Source of the DNA: CAMTVQ01 sp947085255
GTDB taxonomy: Bacteria > Bacteroidota > Bacteroidia > Sphingobacteriales > Sphingobacteriaceae
Assembly: GCA_947085255.1 (NCBI GenBank)
Contig: CAMTVQ010000001.1
Coordinates: 186,001-250,000 of the forward strand
Direction: 5' to 3'
Length of the DNA stretch: 64,000 nucleotides
The notes beneath the pieces were generated by a model, which saw only the letters and a list, made by a program, of their open reading frames with translations, did not search any database and was not told the DNA's origin. Below are positions 36,066 through 43,563 of this stretch, in pieces. Position numbers and translations under genes: made by a program. Each line of letters starts with the position of its first letter. Within the stretch, counting starts at the first letter, position 1.

Positions 36066-36138
36066 TAGATACCGAAACAAGTTCGGTATGACCAAAAAAA
36101 CGCGACCAATATGTCATGCCGAACTTTTTTCGGCATCT
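36066..36138. repeat. Paired palindromic repeat (REP/BIME-like), copy 2
   Basis: Two inverted half-elements, each palindromic: ACCGAAACAAGTTCGGT (left) and TGCCGAACTTTTTTCGGCA (right), with inner flanks ATGAC and GTCAT and an AGAT/ATCT outer flank. Related to copy 1 at 22919-22987 and in the same setting, between convergent gene ends (fbp and rnhA). Confidence 0.75.
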
Positions 36139-36164
36139 ACAAATGATACGCTGTATGTATTTTC

Positions 36165-36608
36165 TTAAAAATTATCAATAAGCAATGTCGATTCGGGCTG
36201 TAAGCTCGCTGCTACTGCCAACACATCACATCGTTCGTTTTCAATATGGCCTGCGTGACCACGTACCCATACAAATTTAATGGTGTGTAATTTATAGAAT
36301 TCTAAAAAACGCAACCATAAGTCACTATTTTTTTTATCCTTAAAACCTTTTTTTACCCAACCAAACACCCATTTTTTCTCTACTGCATCTACTACATACT
36401 TACTGTCGGAAAATACAGTTACCTGTTGACGCAGGTTTTTCAACGCCTCTAAGCCCTTAATTACGGCCAATAGCTCCATTCTATTGTTGGTAGTGTATTT
36501 GTATCCGCCCGAAAGTTCTTTGTAATGCGTACCCGATTTTAGTACTACTCCATATCCGCCAGGACCTGGATTGCCACGCGAAGCGCCGTCTGTATATATT
36601 TCTATCAC
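36165..36608 (-). CDS. rnhA: Ribonuclease HI
   Basis: 147 residues; degrades the RNA of RNA-DNA hybrids. Catalytic acidic residues in IYTDGASRGNPGPGGYG (Asp7), TNNRMELLAVIKGLEAL (Glu), VFSDSKYVVDAV (Asp) and NERCDVLAVAA (Asp); the basic protrusion KKWVFGWVKKGFKDKKN is present. Typical single-domain bacterial form. Confidence 0.95.
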   Translation of the reverse strand: MIEIYTDGASRGNPGPGGYGVVLKSGTHYKELSGGYKYTTNNRMELLAVIKGLEALKNLRQQVTVFSDSKYVVDAVEKKWVFGWVKKGFKDKKNSDLWLRFLEFYKLHTIKFVWVRGHAGHIENERCDVLAVAASLQPESTLLIDNF

Positions 36609-36668
36609 TATAAAAAGGAATAAGGATTGGTCTAATGATAAGATAAAAATACGATAAGGCTAAATAAT

Positions 36669-36700
36669 TTTGCAAAAGGTGCTAAACAATTTTATATTTG
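36669..36700 (+). promoter_or_regulatory. Promoter of tRNA-His
   Basis: TTTG at 36669-36672, a 20-base spacer, then TATATTTG at 36693-36700. An excellent match to the Bacteroidota housekeeping promoter. The mature tRNA starts 13 bases later. Confidence 0.8.
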
Positions 36701-36713
36701 CACTCCTTAAAAC

Positions 36714-36788
36714 GGTGGTTTTAGCTCAGTTGGTTAGAGCGCTAGATTGTGATTCTAGAGGTCGTCGGTTCGAGCCCGATATTCCACC
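36714..36788 (+). tRNA. tRNA-His (anticodon GTG)
   Basis: Cloverleaf: D arm with TAGCTCAGTTGG, anticodon stem CTAGA/TCTAG with loop TTGTGAT (anticodon GTG), variable loop, and T arm GTCGG/CCGAT with loop TTCGAGC. The extra 5' G(-1) at 36714 faces C73, the tRNA-His identity feature. CCA is not encoded. The acceptor stem has two U.U oppositions (5-68 and 6-67), which is unusual. Confidence 0.9.
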
Positions 36789-36793
36789 CAAAT

Positions 36794-36829
36794 AAAAAAA
36801 CTCTCTTACATTAGTAGGAGAGTTTTTTT
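36794..36829. terminator. Intrinsic terminator after tRNA-His
   Basis: ACTCTC/GAGAGT stem flanked by seven As on the left and seven Ts on the right, so it can work in both directions: for the tRNA on the plus strand and for the thioredoxin-like gene on the minus strand. Confidence 0.85.
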
Positions 36830-36831
36830 AT

Positions 36832-37368
36832 TTAGTTACCTTTTTGGTATTCATCCCATTTCTTGGTGAGATAAATATTTTCTCCAAAATATTTTAAAAT
36901 AGGTTTAAAACCATCTGGTGTTTGATATCCAGGCACTACGGTTAGCAGGTTAAATTTTTCATCTAAAAAAACTACAGAGGGATAAGACATTTGTCCTTGT
37001 AATAAAGACATTGCTAATTCATTTGCTTTATACTCAGTCTTAAACTGAAAATCCTTCCCAGCAAATTTGATGGCCTCTTTTTGTTCGGCATTTAACTTAA
37101 CCGGATAAAAATTGGCATTTAAGTAGGCTGCCGTCACCGAATCATTAAAGGTGTCTTTATCCATGCGTTTGCACCAACCGCACCAATCGGTATACACATC
37201 TATAAATAGTTTTTTCGGGTTTGCTTGAGAAAGCTGAACAGCTTCTTCAAACGTGTACCACTTTACACGCGATTGAAGAGGAGTAGGGTCGGGTTTGAAA
37301 GAGGTAAGAGTGCTCATTAATAGTATCGAGCAAAGTCCTATAGTATAACGAAGTTTCATTGTGTTCAT
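36832..37368 (-). CDS. Exported thioredoxin-like protein
   Basis: 178 residues. Signal peptide about residues 1-25 (an in-frame Met at codon 4 is an alternative start). The thioredoxin fold carries the redox motif WCGWCK after FIDVYTD, followed by MDKDTF, a KLNAEQ strand and the cis-Pro region MSYPSVVFLD. Related to DUF255/thioredoxin_7 proteins that act on periplasmic disulfides. Substrate unknown. Monocistronic: tRNA terminator downstream, small RNA array upstream. Confidence 0.85.
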   Translation of the reverse strand: MNTMKLRYTIGLCSILLMSTLTSFKPDPTPLQSRVKWYTFEEAVQLSQANPKKLFIDVYTDWCGWCKRMDKDTFNDSVTAAYLNANFYPVKLNAEQKEAIKFAGKDFQFKTEYKANELAMSLLQGQMSYPSVVFLDEKFNLLTVVPGYQTPDGFKPILKYFGENIYLTKKWDEYQKGN

Positions 37369-37469
37369 TAATTTATATATACGAATATACGCAAAAAAAA
37401 TGAAGTTGTTTTTTGCCCCTTTCTCTTTTGTGAAAAAATAAGGTTTGGCATAACTATTGTTTCATTGCA

Positions 37470-37542
37470 AATATCCCACCAAAGGGATATGTTTTTCATA
37501 GGTAGATGTAGGGTTGGTTACGCAAGTAACTAACCCTTTTTT
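37470..37542 (+). ncRNA. Small RNA unit 1 of a tandem array
   Basis: A 5' hairpin (ATATCCC/GGGATAT, loop ACCAAA) is followed by a linker from TGTTTTTCATAGG to GATGTA that is identical in all three units, then the hairpin GGGTTGGTTAC-GCAA-GTAACTAACCC with six Us. Compared with units 2 and 3 both stems change on both sides (compensatory). No good promoter box lies at the equivalent upstream place, so this may be a weak or decayed copy. Confidence 0.6.
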
Positions 37543-37568
37543 AGTGCATTATTTTTTTAAAAAAAAAC

Positions 37569-37598
37569 TTGTACGTTTTATTTTCTTCCGTATCTTTG
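37569..37598 (+). promoter_or_regulatory. Promoter of small RNA unit 2
   Basis: TTG at 37569-37571, 19-base spacer, TATCTTTG at 37591-37598. The RNA hairpin begins a few bases downstream. Confidence 0.7.
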
Positions 37599-37601
37599 TT
37601 G

Positions 37602-37674
37602 TGTCCTCACAAAGGACATGTTTTTCATAGGTAGATGTAGGGCCGGTTACGCAAGTAACTGGCTCTTTTTTTTT
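37602..37674 (+). ncRNA. Small RNA unit 2 of a tandem array
   Basis: 5' hairpin TGTCC/GGACA with loop TCACAAA, the same conserved linker as units 1 and 3, and the terminator hairpin GGGCCGGTTAC-GCAA-GTAACTGGCTC followed by nine Ts. It has its own promoter and own terminator, so a discrete RNA of about 70-75 nt is expected. No open reading frame of note inside. Confidence 0.7.
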
Positions 37675-37698
37675 GCGCATATTTTTTATTAGAAATAA

Positions 37699-37729
37699 TT
37701 TGTAAATGATATTTCCTTGTGTATATTTG
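37699..37729 (+). promoter_or_regulatory. Promoter of small RNA unit 3
   Basis: TTTG at 37699-37702, exactly 19 bases, then TATATTTG at 37722-37729: a perfect Bacteroidota consensus promoter. Confidence 0.8.
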
Positions 37730-37730
37730 T

Positions 37731-37804
37731 TATGTCCTCACAAAGGACATGTTTTTCATAGGTAGATGTAGGGCTGGTTACGCAAGTAACTGGCTCTTTT
37801 TTTT
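37731..37804 (+). ncRNA. Small RNA unit 3 of a tandem array
   Basis: 5' hairpin TGTCC/GGACA, the shared linker, and terminator hairpin GGGCTGGTTAC-GCAA-GTAACTGGCTC with eight Ts. Nearly identical to unit 2 apart from a C/U change in the terminator stem that keeps pairing (C-G to U.G). Its terminator ends 42 bases before ubiX, so it could alternatively act as the ubiX leader. Confidence 0.7.
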
Positions 37805-37846
37805 ATAGATATATTTTTAATTTGCTGGTAACTAAATTTTTAGCAC

Positions 37847-38431
37847 ATGGGCGCAATACATAAAATTGTAGTAGGTATTACAGGAGCCAGTGGAGCTATA
37901 TATGCTCAATTGTTGTTGAAATACTTAAATAATCTACCAATGGCGGGTTATGAAGTAGGGGTAGTACTGTCTGATAATGCAAAAGAGGTATGGAAATATG
38001 AGTTAGAGAGTGATTTTTCGACAGCTACATTTAAAAATATAACCTTTTATAGCAAAACAGATTTTTCTGCTCCTTTTGCATCAGGCTCGGCCAAATATCG
38101 CACCATGATTGTTTGTCCGTGCTCTATGGGTACTTTGGGGCGCATTGCCTCGGGTATATCCAATGATTTGATAACCAGAGCGGCTGATGTAATGTTAAAA
38201 GAGCGTGGAAAATTGATTTTAGTTGCCCGAGATATGCCTTTGAGCCTTATTCATATTAATAATATGCGTACAATTACCGAGGCTGGTGGTATTATTTGTC
38301 CAGCTGTTCCTTCTTTTTACGCAAAACCAAAACCAAAAACGATTGAAGAGGTAGCTGCAACAGTAGTGAACCGTGTGCTCGACTTGGCAGATTTGCCGAA
38401 TGATGGATTTAGATGGGGTAGCACCAACTAA
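37847..38431 (+). CDS. ubiX: Flavin prenyltransferase UbiX
   Basis: 194 residues. Makes prenylated FMN, the cofactor of UbiD-type decarboxylases. Motifs: GITGASGAIYAQLLLKYL (FMN binding), VCPCSMGTLGRIASGISNDLITRAADVMLKE, and LILVARDMPLSLIHINNM. No ubiD in the window. Preceded by the small RNA array; convergent with queG by one base. Confidence 0.92.
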   Translation: MGAIHKIVVGITGASGAIYAQLLLKYLNNLPMAGYEVGVVLSDNAKEVWKYELESDFSTATFKNITFYSKTDFSAPFASGSAKYRTMIVCPCSMGTLGRIASGISNDLITRAADVMLKERGKLILVARDMPLSLIHINNMRTITEAGGIICPAVPSFYAKPKPKTIEEVAATVVNRVLDLADLPNDGFRWGSTN

Positions 38432-38432
38432 A

Positions 38433-39359
38433 TTAGGGCGTTATAAAAGCAATATTTCTTTTTAATCCTTCATAACCTGTACGTTTTACAGCCGATTTCT
38501 TAAAAAGGTCGTTAAAAATATCCTGAGTGATCTCCTCCCAATCATTTTTGCTCATTTTGAGCAATTGTGATGTAGGTTCAAAGCGTGGCTCTGTATGAGG
38601 TACCGAAAAACGGTTCCAAGGACACACATCCTGACAGATATCACAACCAAATGCCCAATCGTTCCATTTGCCCTTCATCTCTGTGGGTATAGCTTCTTTT
38701 AGCTCAATCGTAAAATATGAAATGCATTTACTGCCATCTACCACGTATTGATTAACGATAGCATCGGTAGGGCAAGCATCTATACATTTGGTGCAAGTAC
38801 CACAATGGTCGGCGGTAGCCGTATCTGCAATGAGTGTTAAATCAACAATTAATTCGGCTAAAAAGAAATAAGAACCAGCATTTTTATTAATCAAATTGCC
38901 GTTTTTACCTACCCAGCCCAACCCGCTTTTAGCTGCCCATGCTTTATCTAATACGGGTGCCGAATCTACAAACCCTCTTCCAGCTACTTCACCAATAGTG
39001 GTATTGATATAGGCAAGCAATTCTTTGAGCTTATCTTTTAATACTGTGTGATAATCTTCTCCGTAAGCGTATTTAGAAATTTTTGGTGCATTGACGTCGA
39101 TTTGTTCTTGTGCGGGATAGTAATTAAATGCTAAAGAAATAACCGACTTGGCGTCATCTACCAATTTTCGTGGGTCTAACCGCATGTCGAAATGATTTTC
39201 CATGTAATGCATTTCACCCTGCATTCCTTTTTTTAACCATGTTTCTAACCGAGGTGCTTCTTCAGCTAAAAATGTAGCCTCAGAAATACCACAAAAAGCA
39301 AAGCCCAAGCGTTTAGCTTCAGCTTTAATCAAATTTGTGTGTTGTAGTTTGATATTCAC
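38433..39359 (-). CDS. queG: Epoxyqueuosine reductase QueG
   Basis: Last step of queuosine tRNA modification: reduces epoxyqueuosine at tRNA position 34 using cobalamin and two 4Fe-4S clusters. 308 residues. Cobalamin-domain segment DSAPVLDKAWAAKSGLGWVGKN; cluster motifs CGTCTKCIDACP and CDICQDVCPWN. The C-terminal HEAT-repeat part of longer homologues is absent, as in many Bacteroidota. Lies 17 bases after ruvB on the same strand. Confidence 0.95.
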   Translation of the reverse strand: MNIKLQHTNLIKAEAKRLGFAFCGISEATFLAEEAPRLETWLKKGMQGEMHYMENHFDMRLDPRKLVDDAKSVISLAFNYYPAQEQIDVNAPKISKYAYGEDYHTVLKDKLKELLAYINTTIGEVAGRGFVDSAPVLDKAWAAKSGLGWVGKNGNLINKNAGSYFFLAELIVDLTLIADTATADHCGTCTKCIDACPTDAIVNQYVVDGSKCISYFTIELKEAIPTEMKGKWNDWAFGCDICQDVCPWNRFSVPHTEPRFEPTSQLLKMSKNDWEEITQDIFNDLFKKSAVKRTGYEGLKRNIAFITP

Positions 39360-39376
39360 AAGGAGTGAATTTGCTA

Positions 39377-40402
39377 TTAAAATAGAGTATTTCCGCTAGC
39401 AGGCGGTCTTTTACCCAAATGTTTGAAAGCGAATTCGGTAGCCTCTCTGCCTCTTGGTGTTCGTTTTAAATAACCTTCTTGTATCAAAAACGGTTCGTAC
39501 ACTTCCTCAATCGTTCCTTCATCTTCGCCTACGGCAGTAGCAATTGTTTTGAGCCCTACTGGACCACCGTTAAATTTATCGATAATAGCAGATAGAATAC
39601 GATTATCCATCTCGTCTAACCCGTTTTCGTCTACATTTAAGGCATTAAGTGCATAATTAGCAATGGCAGTATCAATATTACCAGTTCCCTTAATTTGAGC
39701 AAAATCGCGTGTGCGGCGCAACAATGCATTAGCTATACGAGGTGTACCTCGGCTTCTGCGTGCTATTTCAAAAGCACCCTCGTCGTTTATCTGCGTTTTT
39801 AGTATTTCAGATGAACGTAATACAATTGTTGTAAGTAGTTTAGCGTCATAGTATTCTAAACGGGCATTAATACCAAAACGAGCACGTAGCGGAGCGGTAA
39901 GTAAGCCCGAGCGGGTAGTAGCGCCAATTAAGGTAAATGGATTAAGTGAAATTTGTACTGAACGGGCATTAGGGCCTGTTTCTAGCATAATGTCAATTTT
40001 GTAATCTTCCATTGCCGAATACAAATATTCTTCCACTACCGGACTTAAACGATGTATCTCATCAATAAATAAGATATCTCCTTCTTGTAAGCTGGTAAGT
40101 AATCCGGCTAAGTCGCCTGGTTTATCCAGTACAGGACCAGAAGTGGTTTTAACACCCACGCCTAATTCGTTGGCAATAATGTAGGATAATGTTGTTTTTC
40201 CGAGTCCTGGAGGGCCATGTAGTAATACATGGTCAAGTGCTTCTTTGCGGCGTTTGGCGGCTTCAACAAATATTTTAAGGTTTTCTACTACTTTGTACTG
40301 CCCTGTAAAATCATCGAATGCCGACGGGCGTAATACACGTTCTATTTCCTTTTCGTTGGACGATAAACTATCGGCATCGGAGTTTAAATAATCTTCTCTC
40401 AT
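39377..40402 (-). CDS. ruvB: Holliday junction branch migration helicase RuvB
   Basis: 341-residue AAA+ ATPase that drives RuvA-bound Holliday junctions. Walker A GPPGLGKTTL, Walker B FIDEIHRLSP, sensor ATTRSG, arginine finger in LRARFG region, and the winged-helix C-terminus ending RTPRGREATEFAFKHLG. Six bases after the glycosyltransferase gene. Confidence 0.97.
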   Translation of the reverse strand: MREDYLNSDADSLSSNEKEIERVLRPSAFDDFTGQYKVVENLKIFVEAAKRRKEALDHVLLHGPPGLGKTTLSYIIANELGVGVKTTSGPVLDKPGDLAGLLTSLQEGDILFIDEIHRLSPVVEEYLYSAMEDYKIDIMLETGPNARSVQISLNPFTLIGATTRSGLLTAPLRARFGINARLEYYDAKLLTTIVLRSSEILKTQINDEGAFEIARRSRGTPRIANALLRRTRDFAQIKGTGNIDTAIANYALNALNVDENGLDEMDNRILSAIIDKFNGGPVGLKTIATAVGEDEGTIEEVYEPFLIQEGYLKRTPRGREATEFAFKHLGKRPPASGNTLF

Positions 40403-40408
40403 GGCAGG

Positions 40409-41137
40409 TTACACGTATCTTTTGAAAAAACTACGCCATTTTAAACTAATTACTCCAAATACAGCTTCCTTTATAATTCCAGCCGACATTTTTGATTCTC
40501 CTTCTGTACGGTCGGTAAAAATAATAGGCACTTCCACTATTTTAAACCCATATTTCCAGGCGGTAAATTTCATTTCTATCTGAAAAGCATAGCCCACAAA
40601 GCGCACCTTATCTAAAGGTATTTTTTCTAGTACGTTACGAGCATAGCACTTAAAACCTGCTGTTGCATCGCTTATTTTCATACCAGTAATAAAGCTCACA
40701 TACTTTGAAGCAAAGTAGGAGAGTAGCACACGTTGCATGGGCCAGTTTACTACGTTTACACCAGAAACATAGCGCGATCCTACAACTAGTTGTGCATTTT
40801 GAGTGACACACGCATTTTGTAAGCGGATTAAATCATCAGGGTTGTGTGAAAAATCACAATCCATTTCAAAAATATATTTATAGTTGCGTTGTAATGCCCA
40901 TTTAAAGCCGTGTATGTAGGCGGTACCTAATCCACTTTTGCCAGCACGCTCTTCTATAAATAACTTTCCTGCGTAGGTAGGCATTAGCGACTTTATAATT
41001 GCGGCAGTACCATCAGGAGAGCCATCATCTACTATCAATAGATGAAATACGTCTGGTAATGAAAATACCTTGTGTATCATTTTTTCAACGTTCTCTTTCT
41101 CGTTGTAAGTAGGTATAATGACTAATAGCTCTGACAT
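40409..41137 (-). CDS. Polyprenol-phosphate mannosyltransferase-like GT2 glycosyltransferase
   Basis: 242 residues, family GT2 resembling dolichol-phosphate mannose synthase: IPTYNEKENV, VDDGSPDGTAAI, EMDCDFSHNP (DxD), GSRYVSGVNVVNWP and a C-terminal QIEMKFTAWKYGFKIVEVPIIFTDR. No C-terminal membrane helices, so it is the short soluble or peripheral form. Probably transfers mannose or a related sugar to a lipid carrier for protein or glycan modification. First gene of a run with ruvB and queG. A near-consensus TATCTTCG box lies upstream. Confidence 0.85.
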   Translation of the reverse strand: MSELLVIIPTYNEKENVEKMIHKVFSLPDVFHLLIVDDGSPDGTAAIIKSLMPTYAGKLFIEERAGKSGLGTAYIHGFKWALQRNYKYIFEMDCDFSHNPDDLIRLQNACVTQNAQLVVGSRYVSGVNVVNWPMQRVLLSYFASKYVSFITGMKISDATAGFKCYARNVLEKIPLDKVRFVGYAFQIEMKFTAWKYGFKIVEVPIIFTDRTEGESKMSAGIIKEAVFGVISLKWRSFFKRYV

Positions 41138-41231
41138 ATAATCAACGAAGATAAAATTTTTAATGTGCTAAGTAAAAAATATGGAATATGAGCGGCGAAA
41201 TACGAACTTTGGCGGTGTAAAAAGAGTACAC

Positions 41232-41717
41232 ATGCAAAAAGCAGTTTTTTTAGATAGAGATGGGGTGCTAAATCGAGAAATTGGTGATTACGTAACCAAT
41301 GTGGCAGATTTTGATATACTGCCAGATGTAATTCCTTTTTTGCAGGAACTGCAGGCGCGAAAGTATTTGCTTATTGTTATTACCAACCAAGGAGGTATTG
41401 CCAAGGGGCTATATACACATGAAACGCTGAGTGCTATTCACCAAAAAATGCTTAATACCTTTACGGCTGCGGGTATTACCCTTACCGAAATTTATTATTC
41501 TCCGCATCATCCAGATATTTCGGGCAATTCGTTGAGCAGAAAACCAGATTCTATTTTACTCGAAAAAGCACTGGCACGTTTTGATATAGACCCCGCTAAT
41601 TCCTATTTTATTGGAGATGCAGATAGAGATGTAGTGGCTGGTAAAAAGGCGGGTGTGCAGCCCATAAAGGTAGATAGCAATACGTCTTTACTTCCTTTAC
41701 TAAGCGTTATTCAATAA
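41232..41717 (+). CDS. HAD phosphatase, GmhB/HisB-N type
   Basis: 161 residues from ATG 41232 (MQKAVFLDRDGVLN); an upstream in-frame ATG at 41181 would add 17 residues unlike the family. HAD motifs: DRDGVLN, ITNQGG, and GDADRDVVAGKKAG. GmhB removes the C7 phosphate of heptose bisphosphate for LPS core or S-layer sugars. The zinc loop of typical members (two Cys flanking CxCRKP) is not conserved: the segment reads YSPHHPDISGNSLSRKP with no Cys. Overlaps the 3' end of ispD by 18 bases. Confidence 0.8.
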   Translation: MQKAVFLDRDGVLNREIGDYVTNVADFDILPDVIPFLQELQARKYLLIVITNQGGIAKGLYTHETLSAIHQKMLNTFTAAGITLTEIYYSPHHPDISGNSLSRKPDSILLEKALARFDIDPANSYFIGDADRDVVAGKKAGVQPIKVDSNTSLLPLLSVIQ

Positions 41718-42368
41718 TAGTTCGGCTATTGCTAAGTCTTGCGGATAGGTAATTTTTATGTTTGTTGCATCACCTTCTACTAAGTGTATAAGTGTTCCTG
41801 TGCGTTCTACAACCGAAGCATCGTCGGTAAATTCATTTCGGTAGGGTTGGGTGTATGCTTTCTTTAAGGTGCTAATCGGAAATATCTGGGGTGTTTGTAC
41901 CATCCAATAATCAGCTCTGTTTACTGCCTCGGTAGCTTTGGTACTTACTCTGCGTAACGATTCGTTGGCAGGTATGGCTACTACAGCACTTCCTTTTTCT
42001 TGCGCTACTGCAAATGCTTTTACAATAGTTGAAGGAGATATAAGCGGACGCACAGCATCGTGTATAGCCACTATGCTTTTTGCGGGAACGTTTTTTAACC
42101 CATTTTTTACCGAATCAAACCGAGTTTGTCCACCTTTTACCAATTGGTGTGGTTGGGTAAAGTTATGGGTGCGGCATAATTCTTCCCAAAGAGAATGAAA
42201 ATGCACATTGAGCACTACGATAATCTGAATAGTAGGAATAGCTGTAACAAAAGCAGAAATAGTATGCATGAGCACAGGTTTGCCCGCCAACAAATGAAAT
42301 TGTTTTGGAAGTTCGGCATTAAAACGGCTGCCACTACCTCCGCCAACAATAATAGCCTGATAATGCAT
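41700..42368 (-). CDS. ispD: 2-C-methyl-D-erythritol 4-phosphate cytidylyltransferase
   Basis: MEP-pathway isoprenoid enzyme, 222 residues. Nucleotide-binding GGGSGSRFNAELPKQF, and IHDAVRPLIS with the conserved Asp/Arg; DDASVVERTG near the C-terminus. Lies 21 bases downstream of queA on the same strand, so probably in the queA transcript. 18-base convergent overlap with the HAD gene. Confidence 0.94.
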   Translation of the reverse strand: MHYQAIIVGGGSGSRFNAELPKQFHLLAGKPVLMHTISAFVTAIPTIQIIVVLNVHFHSLWEELCRTHNFTQPHQLVKGGQTRFDSVKNGLKNVPAKSIVAIHDAVRPLISPSTIVKAFAVAQEKGSAVVAIPANESLRRVSTKATEAVNRADYWMVQTPQIFPISTLKKAYTQPYRNEFTDDASVVERTGTLIHLVEGDATNIKITYPQDLAIAELLLNNA

Positions 42369-42389
42369 AATAGCTAGATGATTACTCGA

Positions 42390-43439
42390 TTATAGAATCA
42401 GCATAGCATCACCGTAACTGTAAAAACGGTATTTTTTATCTAAGGCTTCTTTGTAGGCTTTCATTACCAAATCGTACCCGCCAAATGCAGCTACCATCAT
42501 TAATAAGGTAGATTCTGGTGTGTGGAAATTGGTAATCATGCTATTTGCAATACTGAATTCGTATGGAGGAAATATAAATTTACTCGTCCACTCCGTTGAG
42601 GCGTTGAGCATACGATTTGCCGAAACTGAAGATTCGATAGCACGCATAGATGTAGTACCCACTGCACAAATACGTTTTTTATCAATAAGTGCTTTGTTTA
42701 TACGGTCGGCTGCTTTTTGATCGATAAGGTATTGTTCAGAATCCATTTTGTGTTTGGTCAAATCTTCAACCTCCACCGCACGGAATGTTCCTAAGCCTAC
42801 GTGTAATGTTACTTCTGCAAAATCAACACCTTTTAGTTCTAGGCGTTTCATTAACTCGCGGCTAAAATGTAAACCAGCTGTTGGGGCAGCCACCGCACCT
42901 TCGTGCTTAGCAAATATGGTTTGGTAACGTTCTTTATCTTCTGGAACTGTTTTGCGTTTAATATATTTAGGTAGTGGTGTTTCTCCTAAAATTTCTACTG
43001 CACTGCGAAACTCTTCGTCGGTACCATCAAACAAAAAGCGGATAGTGCGACCACGAGAAGTGGTATTATCTACAACTTCGGCTACGAGTAAATCATCATC
43101 ACCAAAATAAAGTTTATTACCTACGCGAATTTTACGGGCAGGATCAACCAATACATCCCAAAGACGCATTTCTTTGTTCAGTTCTCTCAATAAAAATACT
43201 TCTATTTGAGCGCCTGTTTTTTCTTTATTACCATACATACGTGCTGGAAACACCTTTGTATTGTTTAGTATCATCACATCTTGGTCATCAAAATAGCCCA
43301 AAACGTCTTTAAATATTTTATGTTCTATTGTGCCCGTTTTACGATCGAGTACCATCAACTTGCTTTCATCGCGATTAGGAGAAGGGTGTGCAGCTATTAA
43401 AGAATCGGGTAAATTGAACTTAAATTGTGATAATTTCAT
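42390..43439 (-). CDS. queA: S-adenosylmethionine:tRNA ribosyltransferase-isomerase QueA
   Basis: 349 residues. Builds epoxyqueuosine from preQ1-tRNA with the ribosyl moiety of SAM. Conserved: FNLPDSLIAAHP..NRDESKLMVLDR at the N-terminus, VFPARMYG, the central AAPTAGLHFS, HVGLGTFRAVEVEDLT, AVGTTSMRAIES and NFHTPESTLLMMV. The mRNA carries the structured leader (copy B) ending 24 nt before the ATG, and a -7 box further upstream. Confidence 0.96.
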   Translation of the reverse strand: MKLSQFKFNLPDSLIAAHPSPNRDESKLMVLDRKTGTIEHKIFKDVLGYFDDQDVMILNNTKVFPARMYGNKEKTGAQIEVFLLRELNKEMRLWDVLVDPARKIRVGNKLYFGDDDLLVAEVVDNTTSRGRTIRFLFDGTDEEFRSAVEILGETPLPKYIKRKTVPEDKERYQTIFAKHEGAVAAPTAGLHFSRELMKRLELKGVDFAEVTLHVGLGTFRAVEVEDLTKHKMDSEQYLIDQKAADRINKALIDKKRICAVGTTSMRAIESSVSANRMLNASTEWTSKFIFPPYEFSIANSMITNFHTPESTLLMMVAAFGGYDLVMKAYKEALDKKYRFYSYGDAMLIL

Positions 43440-43463
43440 GTGAAATAATTTGTTTTTTTAATA

Positions 43464-43535
43464 GACACATGGAACAGTCACAGGTCTTTTCATTCCCTTT
43501 TGTGCAAGATTATTGCATGACTGTTTCATCTGTGT
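43464..43535 (-). promoter_or_regulatory. Conserved structured leader, copy B (before queA)
   Basis: On the minus strand this segment of about 72 nt matches copy A (21487-21555): an identical 20-base block starting ATGAAACAGTC, a shared TGAAAA loop, and the closing strand CTGTTCCAT. Outer stem ACA.ATG...CAT.TGT, main stem AAACAGTC/GACTGTT, inner hairpins TGCAA/TTGCA and AGG/CCT. Differences from copy A mostly preserve pairing. It ends 24 nt before the queA ATG. Confidence 0.7.
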
Positions 43536-43563
43536 AATATGATTATATTTTTTGCGAGAGGCG

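Noticed and set aside
37470..37804. CRISPR array reading of the three repeats at 37.4-37.8 kb
   Set aside because: Only three copies, repeat length about 70 with 57-base AT-rich spacers that contain promoters, and no cas genes. Each repeat has a terminator hairpin and U-tract, which fits small RNA genes.
41181..41231. 17-residue N-terminal extension of the HAD phosphatase
   Set aside because: HAD proteins of this type begin a few residues before DRDG; the extension has no family character.
43464..43535. A preQ1 riboswitch of a known class before queA
   Set aside because: The element is far longer than preQ1-I, and the same sequence precedes a STAS gene with no link to queuosine. I therefore report it as an unassigned structured leader.
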